Under the pieces are notes generated by a model. That model was not told the DNA's origin. It saw nothing but the letters and a program-made list of their open reading frames with translations, and did not search any database. Shown here one piece after another: positions 14,854-23,018 of a stretch of 64,000 nt of DNA (positions are counted from its first letter, which is position 1; each line of letters begins with the position of its first letter). Origin of the DNA: JAEUOS01 sp040382235 (GTDB lineage: Bacteria > Pseudomonadota > Gammaproteobacteria > Burkholderiales > JAEUOS01); the NCBI GenBank assembly GCA_040382235.1, contig JBEIFV010000007.1:22447-86446 (forward strand), given 5' to 3'. The position numbers and the translations under genes are program-made.

Positions 14854-16017
14854 TCAGAGCCGGCCGCGCGGCGCGGCGGGGTCTTTCAGGACTTCAATTT
14901 CAAGCGCCTCGCCGGTCGCTGCCGGCTTGCGTCCGCCTGGCTCCAGCTTGATCCTCAGGCGCAGGTCGTTGCTGGAGTCCGCATAGCGCAGCGCGTCTTC
15001 GTAGCTGACGGCGCCCTCCTGATACAGGTCGAACAGCGCCTGGTCGAAAGTCTGCATACCCAGTTCGCGCGAGCGGCCCATCAGTTCCTTGAGCTCGTTC
15101 ACTTCGGCCTTGAAGATGAGGTCTTTCACCAATGGCGAGTCGAGCATGATCTCGAAGGCCGCGACGCGTCCGCGTTGGTTCTCGCGCGGCACCAGGCGTT
15201 GCGAGACGAACGCGCGCAGGTTCAGCGAAAGGTCCATCAGCAGCTGCTGGCGCCGGTCCTCGGGAAAGAAATTGATGATCCGGTCCAGCGCCTGGTTCGC
15301 GCTGTTGGCATGCAGGGTAGCCAGGCACAAATGGCCGGTCTCGGCGAACGTGATCGCGTGCTCCATCGCGTCGCGGTCGCGGACCTCGCCGATCAGGATC
15401 ACGTCGGGCGCCTGGCGCAGCGCGTTCTTGAGCGCGGATTCCCAACTTTCGGTGGTGACGCCGATTTCGCGCTGGTTGACGATGCAATGGCCGTGGGGAT
15501 GGATGAATTCGATCGGATCCTCGACCGTGACGATGTGCCCGTAACTGTTCTGGTTGCGATGGCCGATCATCGCCGCCAGCGTGGTCGACTTGCCCGAGCC
15601 GGTGCCGCCGACCACGATCACCAGTCCGCGGGTGGTCATCGCCACGTCGCGCAACACCGGCGGCAGGCCCAGTTCCTCGAACGTCGGAATGCGCGTGTTG
15701 ATCGTGCGCAGCACCAGACCGATGCCGTTCTGGTCGACGAACGCATTGACACGGAACCGGCCGATCGTGCCCGGAGCGATCGCGAAATTGCACTCCCGCG
15801 TGGCTTCGAATTGCGAGGCCTGCTTGTCGTTCATCAGCGCGCGGGCAAACGCCAGCGTGTGCGCGGCGCCGAGCGCCTGGTTGGCGATCGGCGTGACCTT
15901 GCCATCTACCTTGATGGCCGGTGGAAATCCGACCGTGATGAACAGGTCTGAAGCGCCCTTGCTCACCATGAGCTTGAGCATGTTCTGGATGTGTTCCAGC
16001 GGCTGGCCTTGATCCAT
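14854..16017 (-). CDS. pilU: Type IV pilus retraction ATPase PilU
   Basis: A 387-residue PilT/PilU-family hexameric ATPase that powers pilus retraction from the cytoplasmic face. Walker A is GGTGSGKSTT near residue 140. The Asp box region is GHIVTVEDPIEFIHPHG, Walker B is DVILIGEVRDRD, and the His box is TGHLCLATLHANSA. The ending SYEDALRYADSSNDLRLRIK fits PilU rather than PilT. The frame is open far upstream, but the ATG at 16017 has a strong GGAGGAG ribosome binding site and the family start (MDQGQPLEHIQNML). pilT, which is usually adjacent, is not here, so the gene stands alone. Confidence 0.92.
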   Translation of the reverse strand: MDQGQPLEHIQNMLKLMVSKGASDLFITVGFPPAIKVDGKVTPIANQALGAAHTLAFARALMNDKQASQFEATRECNFAIAPGTIGRFRVNAFVDQNGIGLVLRTINTRIPTFEELGLPPVLRDVAMTTRGLVIVVGGTGSGKSTTLAAMIGHRNQNSYGHIVTVEDPIEFIHPHGHCIVNQREIGVTTESWESALKNALRQAPDVILIGEVRDRDAMEHAITFAETGHLCLATLHANSANQALDRIINFFPEDRRQQLLMDLSLNLRAFVSQRLVPRENQRGRVAAFEIMLDSPLVKDLIFKAEVNELKELMGRSRELGMQTFDQALFDLYQEGAVSYEDALRYADSSNDLRLRIKLEPGGRKPAATGEALEIEVLKDPAAPRGRL

Positions 16018-16199
16018 GCGCTCCTCCAATCCCTGCGCAATCGCAGGTCCGCCCAGTATGGTAACCGCGCCCGGGCGCGGGAATCGCCGGAACTGGTGAG
16101 ACGGCCCTAGATACAAGCCGGGCCGCCTGTCAGCCCGAACGGGCCATTCGGCCGCGGTTTCTCCACACCGCCTGCCGGATCGCCTTGCGCACCGCCTGG

Positions 16200-16523
16200 T
16201 CAGCCGGCGCGCCTGGCCAGACGCCACAACAGGTATACGTTGAAGGCCGCGCCGGACCAGCACAAAAGCGTGACGCCCAACTCGCCCAGGCCGAAGACCA
16301 GATCGCTGGCGGTAGAAGACAACTCGGCGATGAACATGCCGATCAAGGTCCAGGGCATGCCGGCCGACGCGCTGGCGATCAATCCAACCATGCCGGCGAC
16401 GGAACCATCCGCCGGCCCGCCGCGCGGCGGGTCGAACGCCACCGCCGCCGCACACAGGGCAAGAAACACCAGGTAGGCCACGAGCAAGGCGCGCGCCACG
16501 CGGCGCAGGACGGCTTGCGACAT
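16200..16523 (-). CDS. Small membrane protein of unknown function
   Basis: This 107-residue protein has three or four hydrophobic segments: ALLVAYLVFLALCAAAVAF, SVAGMVGLIASASAG, and the C-terminal VTLLCWSGAAFNVYLLWRL. No family is recognised. The ATG at 16523 overlaps the stop of the upstream gene by one base (TGATG), so the two are co-translated and probably work together. The 182 bases between it and pilU hold nothing recognisable. Confidence 0.7.
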   Translation of the reverse strand: MSQAVLRRVARALLVAYLVFLALCAAAVAFDPPRGGPADGSVAGMVGLIASASAGMPWTLIGMFIAELSSTASDLVFGLGELGVTLLCWSGAAFNVYLLWRLARRAG

Positions 16524-17314
16524 CAATCGCCGGTGCCGCCGGCAATCAATCGCATCACGCGCTCCGCCGCGGCCACCATGCCCAGATGCTGGCGCCGCCG
16601 CTCGGGCGCGAGCGATTCGCCGATGACGGGATCTTCGCTGTACGAATCACGGTGTTGCTCGCTTGGCAATGACGCTTGCGCTTCGTCGATGCGCCTGAGT
16701 TCGCGCAGGCGCTCGCGTATGCGGTCCAGCATCGCCAGTCCGCCGCTTTCCTCCGGCCAGTACAAGGGCTTTTGCCGCACGTCAAACAGGTCGGTGTTGC
16801 TGAACACATACCCGCCGAGAAAGCCGGAGCACTCGATAAGGTCGTGGACCACGCTGCTGAAACGCGCGACACCGGCCACCAGAACTTCCACCGGCAGGGC
16901 GCCGAAGCCGCGTGTGGCGGGGTCGTAGACCACCGCCGCGTTGCCGGAGGGCAATGTCAGTCCTTCGATGTTTTTCAGGGCTTCGGGCACGACTTCGATG
17001 CCGCCGGAGCAAAAGGCCATGTAGCCAAACTTTTGCCGATGTTCCGCCGTGGCAAGCTGGTTGTAGTGAAAGCCGCCGCGGTCGCGCCACTGGACCTCGT
17101 ACTTTCCAGCCGACCGTTGCACGATATCCATGCCCGCGAACGGGTCGATGTAAAAGCAGAAGCGCTTGCCCGGCGGCGCGATGGGCAAGTGCTTGTACCA
17201 GCTGTGCGCCTGCGAAACATGCAGCGCAAAGGCTTCGAGCTGGGCGCGCGTCGGCCGCGTGAGGTGGTAGGTCAGTGCCCGGTATTGATCGAGCGACATC
17301 GCCGAAATGGACAT
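16523..17314 (-). CDS. Conserved-looking soluble protein of unknown function
   Basis: A 263-residue protein without signal peptide or membrane segments: MSISAMSLDQYRALTYHLTR, HSWYKHLPIAPPGKRFCFYI, DPFAGMDIV, GGFHYNQLATAEHRQKFGYM, and a C-terminal half rich in charged helices. I do not recognise a domain. I chose ATG 17314 over the TTG two codons earlier because GGAGGG lies eight bases before it. It is coupled to the downstream membrane protein. The clean frame, good ribosome binding site and coupling argue that it is real. Confidence 0.75.
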   Translation of the reverse strand: MSISAMSLDQYRALTYHLTRPTRAQLEAFALHVSQAHSWYKHLPIAPPGKRFCFYIDPFAGMDIVQRSAGKYEVQWRDRGGFHYNQLATAEHRQKFGYMAFCSGGIEVVPEALKNIEGLTLPSGNAAVVYDPATRGFGALPVEVLVAGVARFSSVVHDLIECSGFLGGYVFSNTDLFDVRQKPLYWPEESGGLAMLDRIRERLRELRRIDEAQASLPSEQHRDSYSEDPVIGESLAPERRRQHLGMVAAAERVMRLIAGGTGD

Positions 17315-17430
17315 TGTCAATCCCTCCGTTTATCCATACCCGAGGCGAAATCGATGTTCCGCGATCGGCAATGCGCGCGGAAGATAGACCTGTGCGACAA
17401 GACATGCAAGTACCGTTGCGCCGGCGCGAC

Positions 17431-17616
17431 ATGCGTGAAGAGTTTGCCGGATTACTCAACTCCACCGGGGTTCAATAGCTGGTGGTCGGTGGCTGTGCGT
17501 TGGCCGCTTACGGGCATCCGCGCTACACCGGAGACCTCGACATCCGGGTGCGCTGCACACCCTCCAACGCCGCAAAGCTGCCCTTTGCCCTTCGTCAATT
17601 CGGTTTTGGCGCTCTC
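17431..17616 (+). pseudogene. Nucleotidyltransferase fragment with the same amber codon (copy 2)
   Basis: Over ~185 bases this is about 90% identical to 14030-14215. It reads MREEFAGLLNSTGVQ, TAG (17476-17478), LVVGGCALAAYGHPRYTGDL, DIRVRCTPSNAAKLP and breaks off after FGFGAL. The TAG is at the same codon as in copy 1. The small partner gene and the C-terminal two thirds are absent, and the Cys in GGCALA replaces a usual Tyr. Clearly non-functional as it stands. Confidence 0.75.
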
Positions 17617-17648
17617 TCTGTATCGTTACGCGCTGCCCAATCGCTCGC

Positions 17649-18635
17649 TCAATCCGGCTTGATCTTGCGTTCGCGGATGATGGCCGAGTAGCGCTTGGCA
17701 TCCTCCGCCATGACCTGGGAGAGTTGCTGCGGCGACATCGGCGTCGGTTCGGCACCGATACCTGTGATGGCGGCGCGCACCGCCGGCAGGGTGAGCGCGC
17801 GATTGATCTCGCGGTTCAAGCGCGCGACCAAGTCCGCGGGCATCGCGGCCGGCGCGTACACCGAGTGGGTGGTGCCGCCGTCGAATCCCGGAAACCCGGA
17901 CTCGGCGAGCGTAGGCACATCCTGGAACTGCGAGGAGCGTGCCAGCATCGCCACCCCCAGCATGCGCAGCTTGCCGGCGCGCACGTGCGGAAACGAAATG
18001 CCCGGATCGAACGCGTAGTCGATCTGCCCGCCCAGCAGGTCCTGCAGCGCGGGCGCCGAGCCGCGGTAGGGAATGTGCAGGCTGAACACCCCGGCCTGCG
18101 CCTTGAACATTTCGCCGACCACGTGCGGCGAAGAGCCGTTGCCCGGCGTACCGTAGGAGAGCCGGCCCGGGTTGGCCTTGAGGTGGGCCACGAATTCCTT
18201 GAGGTTCTTGGGCGGCAGGTCGGCGCGCATCACCAGGAACAGGCCGATGCGTGCGATCGCCGCAACCGGCTGCAGGTCGCGGTTGGGGTCGAACGACAAT
18301 TGGTTAAGGAAGGGGTTGATGGAGATCACGCTGCCGGCGGTTGCCAGGATGGTGTGGCCATCGGTGGACTTGGCGACCGCCTCGGCGCCGATCGCCCCCG
18401 CGACGCCGGTGCGGTTCTCGATCACGATAGTCTGACCGAGCGCTTCCTGCAGCGGCTGGGCAATCGCGCGTCCGACCACGTCGGGTGAGGAGCCCGGTGG
18501 CAGGTTGATGATCATGCGTACCGGTCGCTGCGGCCAGGTGCCTTGGGCCTGGGCGGCGGCGGGCGCCAGGGCACCGAGCGCGGCGGCCGTGCCGGCAGCG
18601 ACGATACTGCGGCGTTTCGGGGAGGGCAGGTTCAT
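17649..18635 (-). CDS. Bug/TctC-family periplasmic binding protein
   Basis: This 328-residue exported binding protein has a twin-basic signal peptide (MNLPSPKRRSIVAAGTAAAL...AQAQ). Family blocks are WPQRPVRMIINLPPGSSPD, VVGRAIAQPLQEALGQTIVI, ENRTGVAGAIGAEAVAKS, SYGTPGNGSSPHVVGEMF and IPYRGSAPALQDLLGGQIDY. These proteins bind carboxylates in the periplasm. No membrane subunits are beside it, as is common for Bug paralogs in this order. Ligand unknown. Confidence 0.92.
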   Translation of the reverse strand: MNLPSPKRRSIVAAGTAAALGALAPAAAQAQGTWPQRPVRMIINLPPGSSPDVVGRAIAQPLQEALGQTIVIENRTGVAGAIGAEAVAKSTDGHTILATAGSVISINPFLNQLSFDPNRDLQPVAAIARIGLFLVMRADLPPKNLKEFVAHLKANPGRLSYGTPGNGSSPHVVGEMFKAQAGVFSLHIPYRGSAPALQDLLGGQIDYAFDPGISFPHVRAGKLRMLGVAMLARSSQFQDVPTLAESGFPGFDGGTTHSVYAPAAMPADLVARLNREINRALTLPAVRAAITGIGAEPTPMSPQQLSQVMAEDAKRYSAIIRERKIKPD

Positions 18636-18868
18636 TGCATGCTCCGGCAGCAGTGGTGGTTTCCAGCGCGAATTATCGTGGTGCCGGGTGTGCGATGTCT
18701 CGCCTCTTGATGGAGGGAAAACCCTTGGGATCGGGAAGACCCTGATCCTGCCGGCCCTGCAACCGTGTCCCGGGTTTCGGCCAGCGCGGGCGCCCGGCGG
18801 CCGCGCTGGCGCACGGTTGCGATTCGCCCGGGCGGCGGTTCAGGCAATGGTCCACCCCGCGCAGGCTG

Positions 18869-19294
18869 CTAGCCGATGTCGGTCCCCGTCGGCGCGAAGT
18901 AACCCGGACTGGCGCTGCGCCGCGCGCGCCAAGGCACGCTGATCTCATCGACCACCTCGGGACGGTACTGCTTCCAGAACGCGTCCTTTTTCGCAATACG
19001 GCCATCGCGCACGGTCACAAGCTCGATGCCGCGCAGGGAAAAAGGCTCGCCATCGCGAACCTTGCCTTCAACCAGATACGTCATGAAGATGCGATCGGCA
19101 TTCAGACCGAAGGATTTCACGTCGTTGAATCGCAAGCGCTCGAACAGCGCATCGTTTTCCTCGATGCCGCGCAGGAAGCCGAGCAATCCGCCGGCGGCAA
19201 CGTTGCCGATGGACTCTTCGATGTTCGCGCGGAAATAGCGTTCGATGGGGGCGAGCGCCTGCTGCCGGTCTTCCTTGGATAGTGCGATGGTCAT
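18869..19294 (-). CDS. Chimeric protein: DUF2164-like head joined to SnoaL-like tail
   Basis: This 141-codon frame has residues 1-41 (MTIALSKEDRQQALAPIERY, FRANIEESIGNVAAGGLLGF) matching the start of DUF2164 proteins. From residue ~40 (GFLRGIEENDALFERLRF) it is highly similar to residues 53-127 of the SnoaL-like gene at 25387-25770, through FMTYLVEGKVRDGEPFSLRG and AKKDAFWKQYRPE. The junction lies in a GFL/GFF-type microhomology. The C-terminus extends ~30 residues past the SnoaL end. Neither domain is complete, so function is doubtful although the frame is open. Confidence 0.75.
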   Translation of the reverse strand: MTIALSKEDRQQALAPIERYFRANIEESIGNVAAGGLLGFLRGIEENDALFERLRFNDVKSFGLNADRIFMTYLVEGKVRDGEPFSLRGIELVTVRDGRIAKKDAFWKQYRPEVVDEISVPWRARRSASPGYFAPTGTDIG

Positions 19295-19336
19295 GGTTTG
19301 CTGGTGTCTACAGATCGAAGAAACACAGCAAAGCCG

Positions 19337-19627
19337 TCACGTGAGCCACAACGCGGAAAGCGGCACCGCCCACAGGCCGGGTCCCATGGGAAGCGTGTCG
19401 GTCCCGTCGAACAGGACCGCGCCTGCCTTGAACTTCCTGCCCGCCAGGCTGGCTAACTTCCTGATGCCGGCAAAATCGGTTGACCGCACCGTCGCGGAGG
19501 CCTTCCCCTCCACGCCCACGAGGTTGCCGCGCGTGTCCTCGAGCACAAAGTCCACCTCCACCTTCTGCAGGTCGCGATAGGTGAATTGGATCTTGTATCC
19601 GGAAAAATTGGGGTATGGGAATTTCAA
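19337..19627 (-). pseudogene. C-terminal part of a DUF4143 AAA+ ATPase
   Basis: The peptide YRDLQKVEVDFVLEDTRGNL, VGVEGKASATVRSTDFAGIR and GPGLWAVPLSALW is the C-terminal nuclease-like DUF4143 domain of AAA+ ATPases that often accompany accessory regions. The ATPase domain and the first part of DUF4143 are gone. The first codons (MKFPYPNFSGYKI) are not family-like. It is a remnant. Confidence 0.75.
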
Positions 19628-19642
19628 CCCCCCCTTTTTTCA

Positions 19643-19876
19643 CTATTCGTGGATGTATCCGGTGGCACATGAGCGGTCAAACCCGCACGCAAGCACGACA
19701 ACCCCATGGATCGCTGCCTCGCTGCCGCGCTCGCTCACCAGGTCGGCTTCGGCGCCCGCAGCAGTGCGCCAGAACCAGGGGCTAGACCCCATGCGCCCTG
19801 CGCGCTCGCGGCGCAAAACATCCTCGATGACGAAGCTTTCCCAGCGCGCGCCGCGCGCGGGGTGGTTGGGTAGCAC
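19643..19876 (-). pseudogene. Second DUF4143 fragment
   Basis: HPARGARWESFVIEDVLRRE and SPWFWRTAAGAEADLVSERG are the middle of the DUF4143 domain. The text then departs from the family and ends in the ...FDRSCATGYIHE sequence shared with 14325-14410. The similar SHPAPGSLWES in the fragment at 20379 shows these come from different copies. Confidence 0.7.
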
Positions 19877-19896
19877 TTTGTGACCGGCGCCAACAC

Positions 19897-20180
19897 ATGA
19901 TCACCGGAATATCCCGGAAGCGCGCGTCTGACTTGGCCCGCCGCGTAAAGGCATAGCCGTCCATCTGCGGCACCTCGGCATCGGTCAGGAGCAGGTCCAG
20001 GCGTTGCGCCAGCCCCGGTTCCTCCGCGTCAGCGCGTGCTGCAAGTGAGTTCGAACGCTCCCATGCACCCAGGCCGCTCACCGCCCGGGTGCAATCCACG
20101 TCCAGTCCGGTGAGCACCTGTTCGATTCGGTGACCAGCATCGCAACGGGTTTGCCGGCACGTTTGGCGTACACAAGCCAA
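19897..20180 (-). pseudogene. CheV-type receiver fragment
   Basis: RIEQVLTGLDVDCTRAVSGL, QRLDLLLTDAEVPQMDGYAF and TRRAKSDARFRDIPVIM correspond to the receiver domain of a CheV-like coupling protein; the phospho-acceptor Asp is in LLLTDAE. The preceding part (AGKPVAMLVTESN) is in another frame, so a frameshift is present. The end of the domain after IPVIM is lost. Confidence 0.7.
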
Positions 20181-20207
20181 GGTCGCGACCGGCCTTCGCC
20201 TGCAGGG

Positions 20208-20348
20208 TCAGGCCAGCCTGAAAACCCGTACCGAGCCCACCAGTGACCGCGCCAGATCCCGCAGCAGGCTCATGGCCTTGGCCGATTCGCCGACGGCGAC
20301 GTGGGTTTCCTGCAACGTGGTCGAAATATTCTCGACATGGCGCGCATT
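20208..20348 (-). pseudogene. Methyl-accepting chemotaxis protein, C-terminal tail
   Basis: The minus strand encodes NARHVENISTTLQETHVAVG, ESAKAMSLLRDLARSLVGSV, RVFRLA and a stop, as at the end of many chemoreceptors. Only ~46 codons remain. It lies beside the CheV fragment, so both may descend from one lost chemotaxis locus. Confidence 0.6.
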
Positions 20349-20378
20349 CCAAATTTGAAATCTAATGCTTTTCACGCC

Positions 20379-20597
20379 TCATTGTGAGGCCACGCTTTCC
20401 CATAGCGAGCCAGGCGCCGGGTGGCTGGCGAGTTGTGTCAGGTTGCGTACATCGAGCAGGGAAAGCAGCAGGCCGCTGTCCGGCACATGGACTTTCGGCG
20501 ATTTGACCTGACGCTTCATGACGTTGGTTTCCATGGGGCGCAACGATTCGCGCGCCTTCAGGGCGCAGCGGGACGCAAGGCGCACCCCAAGGCGCAC
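20379..20597 (-). pseudogene. Third DUF4143 ATPase fragment
   Basis: KRQVKSPKVHVPDSGLLLSL, LDVRNLTQLASHPAPGSLWE is the region between the ATPase lid and the DUF4143 domain (consensus like KLYVRDSGLLHALL). The frame stops after ESVASQ. It lies directly after the phosphatase operon. Confidence 0.7.
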
Positions 20598-20606
20598 CCC
20601 AAGGAA

Positions 20607-21920
20607 TCAGGCCGGCTGTGGCGGGACAGGGGTATCGATCGGCCGCCGCACCGCGAGCAGTGTGCAATCGTCTATCAACGACGCATTGCCGCTGAACCGC
20701 GCCACGGCGGCGCGCACCGCATCGAGCATGGCCGCCGGCGTGTCGGCCGACAGCGCGCCCAGCATGGCGCGCAGGCGCTCCTCGGAAAACTCTTCGTCGG
20801 CGGGGTTGCAGGCTTCGGACACGCCGTCGGTGAAGCACACCAGTGTGGCGCCCGCCGCGAGCACCATTTCCTTGGCGACATAGCGCAATCCGGGAATCGC
20901 CCCGATCAGCGCTCCCTTGGGGATCGGCAGCATCGTCGCTTCCCCGTCCTTGACCAGCAGCGGCGCGCAATGGCCGCCGTTGGTGTAGACCAGCCGGCCC
21001 GAGGCCACATCGAGCACGCCGCAGAAGAGCGTGACGAACATGTTGGCGTCGTTGCCGGCGCAAAGCTGCTCGTTGACCCGCTGCAAAACCCGATCCGGCC
21101 GGCGCGAACTCATCGCGGCGATGCGCAGCAATCCAATGCTGCGCGCCATGAAAAGGGCGGCCGGTATGCCATGTCCCGAGACATCGCCAATGCAGAAAAA
21201 CAGGGTTGTGTCATCGATGAAGAACGCATCGAACAGGTCGCCCCCCACCGCCGAGGCGGGCTCCATGGTCGCCGCGATCTCGATGTCCTGGCGGTCGGGA
21301 AACATCGGCCGGCGCAAGGGCAGCATCGAGGCCTGCAGTTGTCGCGCGGTCTCGAGTTCCTGGCGCAGGAATTCGAGTTCGAGCTGCTTGCGCTGCACCG
21401 CGAGCATGACCTCGTTGCTGCGCCGCATGCGCTTGGCGAGTTCGGCCAGCAGGTTGCGCGCCACCGCGGGAATCACGTTGAGCCGCTCCCAGAACAACGC
21501 GCGCGGCAGTACCAGCAGGCGCGCGTCGGTGAGCGAAATGACCAGTGCCGAAACCGCCTGGCCGTCAATGGCGGACAACTCGCCCACGCTTTCGCCAGGG
21601 CGGATCGGAATTCCGGCTTCCGCAGGCAACGCGGTATCCAGTATCGCCGCGAGTTGACCCGAGAGCAGGACGTAGACCGTGTCGTTGGGCTCGCCCGGCT
21701 TGAGCAAGGCGGTGCCGGCAGGCAACACCAACACCTCGCAATCGGCCAGGGCGTCCATGATCGCCGCTTCGTCGGCCCCGCGAAACAGCGTGATCCATGC
21801 GAGGCTGGCCATGCGCCGTTCGGATCGTTCGGCGCGACGCTCCAGTTCAGTCAGGGCCTCAACATGGCGGCGACTTGGCGCGCGCTTGAATCCAACACGC
21901 CGGCAGGCGCTTGCGTCCAC
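20607..21920 (-). CDS. Cyclic-nucleotide-binding / SpoIIE PP2C-type phosphatase
   Basis: This 437-residue protein starts with GTG behind a good GGAGAAGG ribosome binding site. Residues ~35-165 form a cNMP-binding domain (ALADCEVLVLPAGTALLKPG, VYVLLSGQLAAIL, GESVGELSAIDG). A helical linker follows (RKQLELEFLRQELETARQLQ). Residues ~215-430 are a PP2C-type SpoIIE phosphatase with the metal-binding Asp motifs VGGDLFDAF, GDVSGHGIPAALFM and FTDGVSEACNP, and DDCTLLAV near the end. It would dephosphorylate the STAS protein of the same operon, possibly controlled by a cyclic nucleotide. Confidence 0.92.
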   Translation of the reverse strand: MDASACRRVGFKRAPSRRHVEALTELERRAERSERRMASLAWITLFRGADEAAIMDALADCEVLVLPAGTALLKPGEPNDTVYVLLSGQLAAILDTALPAEAGIPIRPGESVGELSAIDGQAVSALVISLTDARLLVLPRALFWERLNVIPAVARNLLAELAKRMRRSNEVMLAVQRKQLELEFLRQELETARQLQASMLPLRRPMFPDRQDIEIAATMEPASAVGGDLFDAFFIDDTTLFFCIGDVSGHGIPAALFMARSIGLLRIAAMSSRRPDRVLQRVNEQLCAGNDANMFVTLFCGVLDVASGRLVYTNGGHCAPLLVKDGEATMLPIPKGALIGAIPGLRYVAKEMVLAAGATLVCFTDGVSEACNPADEEFSEERLRAMLGALSADTPAAMLDAVRAAVARFSGNASLIDDCTLLAVRRPIDTPVPPQPA

Positions 21921-21931
21921 ACCTTCTCCCG

Positions 21932-22375
21932 TTACCAGGTCACCATGAACGTAAGATGGTTACGTTCCCCGGAACGAGTATAGCCAATGCGGTCGGCATA
22001 GCTGCGCATCATCGGGATTCCGAGGCCGCCAGGCTCGGCCTCGGCCAGCGAATCCGGGCGCGCCGCCAGCGGCGCGCTGGTCGGGTCGAACGCGATGCCC
22101 GCGTCGCTGATGTTGACGGCGGCCACGTTCAACCCCGCATCGCGGCGCACTTCAAGGCAGATGGCGATGGCGGCCTCGCGCGCGAGCGGCCCGCCGTGGG
22201 CGATTACGTTGGCAAGCGCCTCATCCATGCAGTGGTCGAGCCGGGTGATGCATTCCTCGGGCACGCCACGCGATTCACCGTTCGCCCGCAGCCATTCCGA
22301 GGCACGCCTGGACTCCGCGTTATCGGCGCGGATCGCCAATTCGGCCGTCCAATCGGCAAGCGGGGCCGCCATCAT
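21932..22375 (-). CDS. Anti-sigma-factor-type serine kinase (HATPase, RsbW-like)
   Basis: A 147-residue protein with a GHKL ATPase fold: CMDEALANVIAHG is the N-box, NISDAGIAFDPT the G1 box, and GGLGIPMMRSYADRIGY the G2 region. RsbW-type kinases phosphorylate a STAS partner and hold a sigma factor or other target. It lies between the STAS gene (three-base gap) and the phosphatase (11-base gap), so all three are one operon. No sigma factor gene is adjacent, so its target is elsewhere or not a sigma factor. Confidence 0.9.
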   Translation of the reverse strand: MMAAPLADWTAELAIRADNAESRRASEWLRANGESRGVPEECITRLDHCMDEALANVIAHGGPLAREAAIAICLEVRRDAGLNVAAVNISDAGIAFDPTSAPLAARPDSLAEAEPGGLGIPMMRSYADRIGYTRSGERNHLTFMVTW

Positions 22376-22378
22376 GGC

Positions 22379-22723
22379 TCAGGCCAGAGCTGCCTTTTCG
22401 GCTTCGGCGGCGTCCGTGAAGATCGGAATCAGCGCGTCGATGCCGGTGGTCTCGAGCGTCTTGGCCACGCCCGCATTGGCGCCGACAAACAGCACCATCC
22501 GGCCACCGCGCAGCTGTTGTGCCTTGGCGTTGGTGAGCAGGGCACGGATGCCCATCGATGCGAGAAACGTCACGCCGGTCAGGTCCACCACCACGCGCCG
22601 CACCGAAGAAGCCGCAAGCGCGGCAAACTTGGTGGCGATGGCATCGGTGCCCGCAACATCGAGCCGCTCGGAGATGACGATGCGGCGCAGGATTTCATTT
22701 ACGTCTTGGAAGTCGATAGCCAT
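22379..22723 (-). CDS. STAS-domain anti-anti-sigma factor
   Basis: A 114-residue STAS protein (MAIDFQDVNEILRRIVISER). The switch helix FLASMGIRALLTNAKAQQ holds the Ser expected to be phosphorylated by the kinase of the operon. VVVDLTGVTF and GGRMVLFVGAN are the typical strands. First gene of the partner-switch operon. The 295 bases between it and the Bug gene at 23019 contain a short frame (MTTSHKRKRLPIAV... at 22942 on the plus strand) which I could not support as a gene. Confidence 0.92.
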   Translation of the reverse strand: MAIDFQDVNEILRRIVISERLDVAGTDAIATKFAALAASSVRRVVVDLTGVTFLASMGIRALLTNAKAQQLRGGRMVLFVGANAGVAKTLETTGIDALIPIFTDAAEAEKAALA

Positions 22724-23018
22724 GGGAGGATCGGTGCCGATTCAGGATTGACAAAATTGAGGTGGGTGTCACCGCAGCGACACCCGGCAAGATATGACGA
22801 AATTAAGACAATCATGTGACACGAAGCCAAACGGCGACCCAGCCTGTTTGAAATCCGTAGGCCGACCGGCCGCAAGCCAGACCGCTCACTGCGGAAGTTC
22901 TTTCCTTTATTTGACGAATAATCAATTGGTTGGTGAACATCATGACTACTTCACATAAGCGCAAGCGCCTGCCGATCGCGGTGACCGCAGGGTGCCGGCA
23001 CCCGAACCGGGCGCGGCT

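Noticed and set aside
14854..16545. Longer pilU version of 563 residues
   Set aside because: The first ~176 residues are not PilU-like and overlap the next gene; the start at 16017 has a strong ribosome binding site.
19308..19670. 120-codon frame overlapping the DUF4143 remnant
   Set aside because: Another frame of the same strand; the DUF4143 match is in the frame 19337-19627.
20421..21983. A 520-codon open frame antisense to the SpoIIE phosphatase
   Set aside because: The same kind of GC shadow; the phosphatase motifs are on the minus strand.
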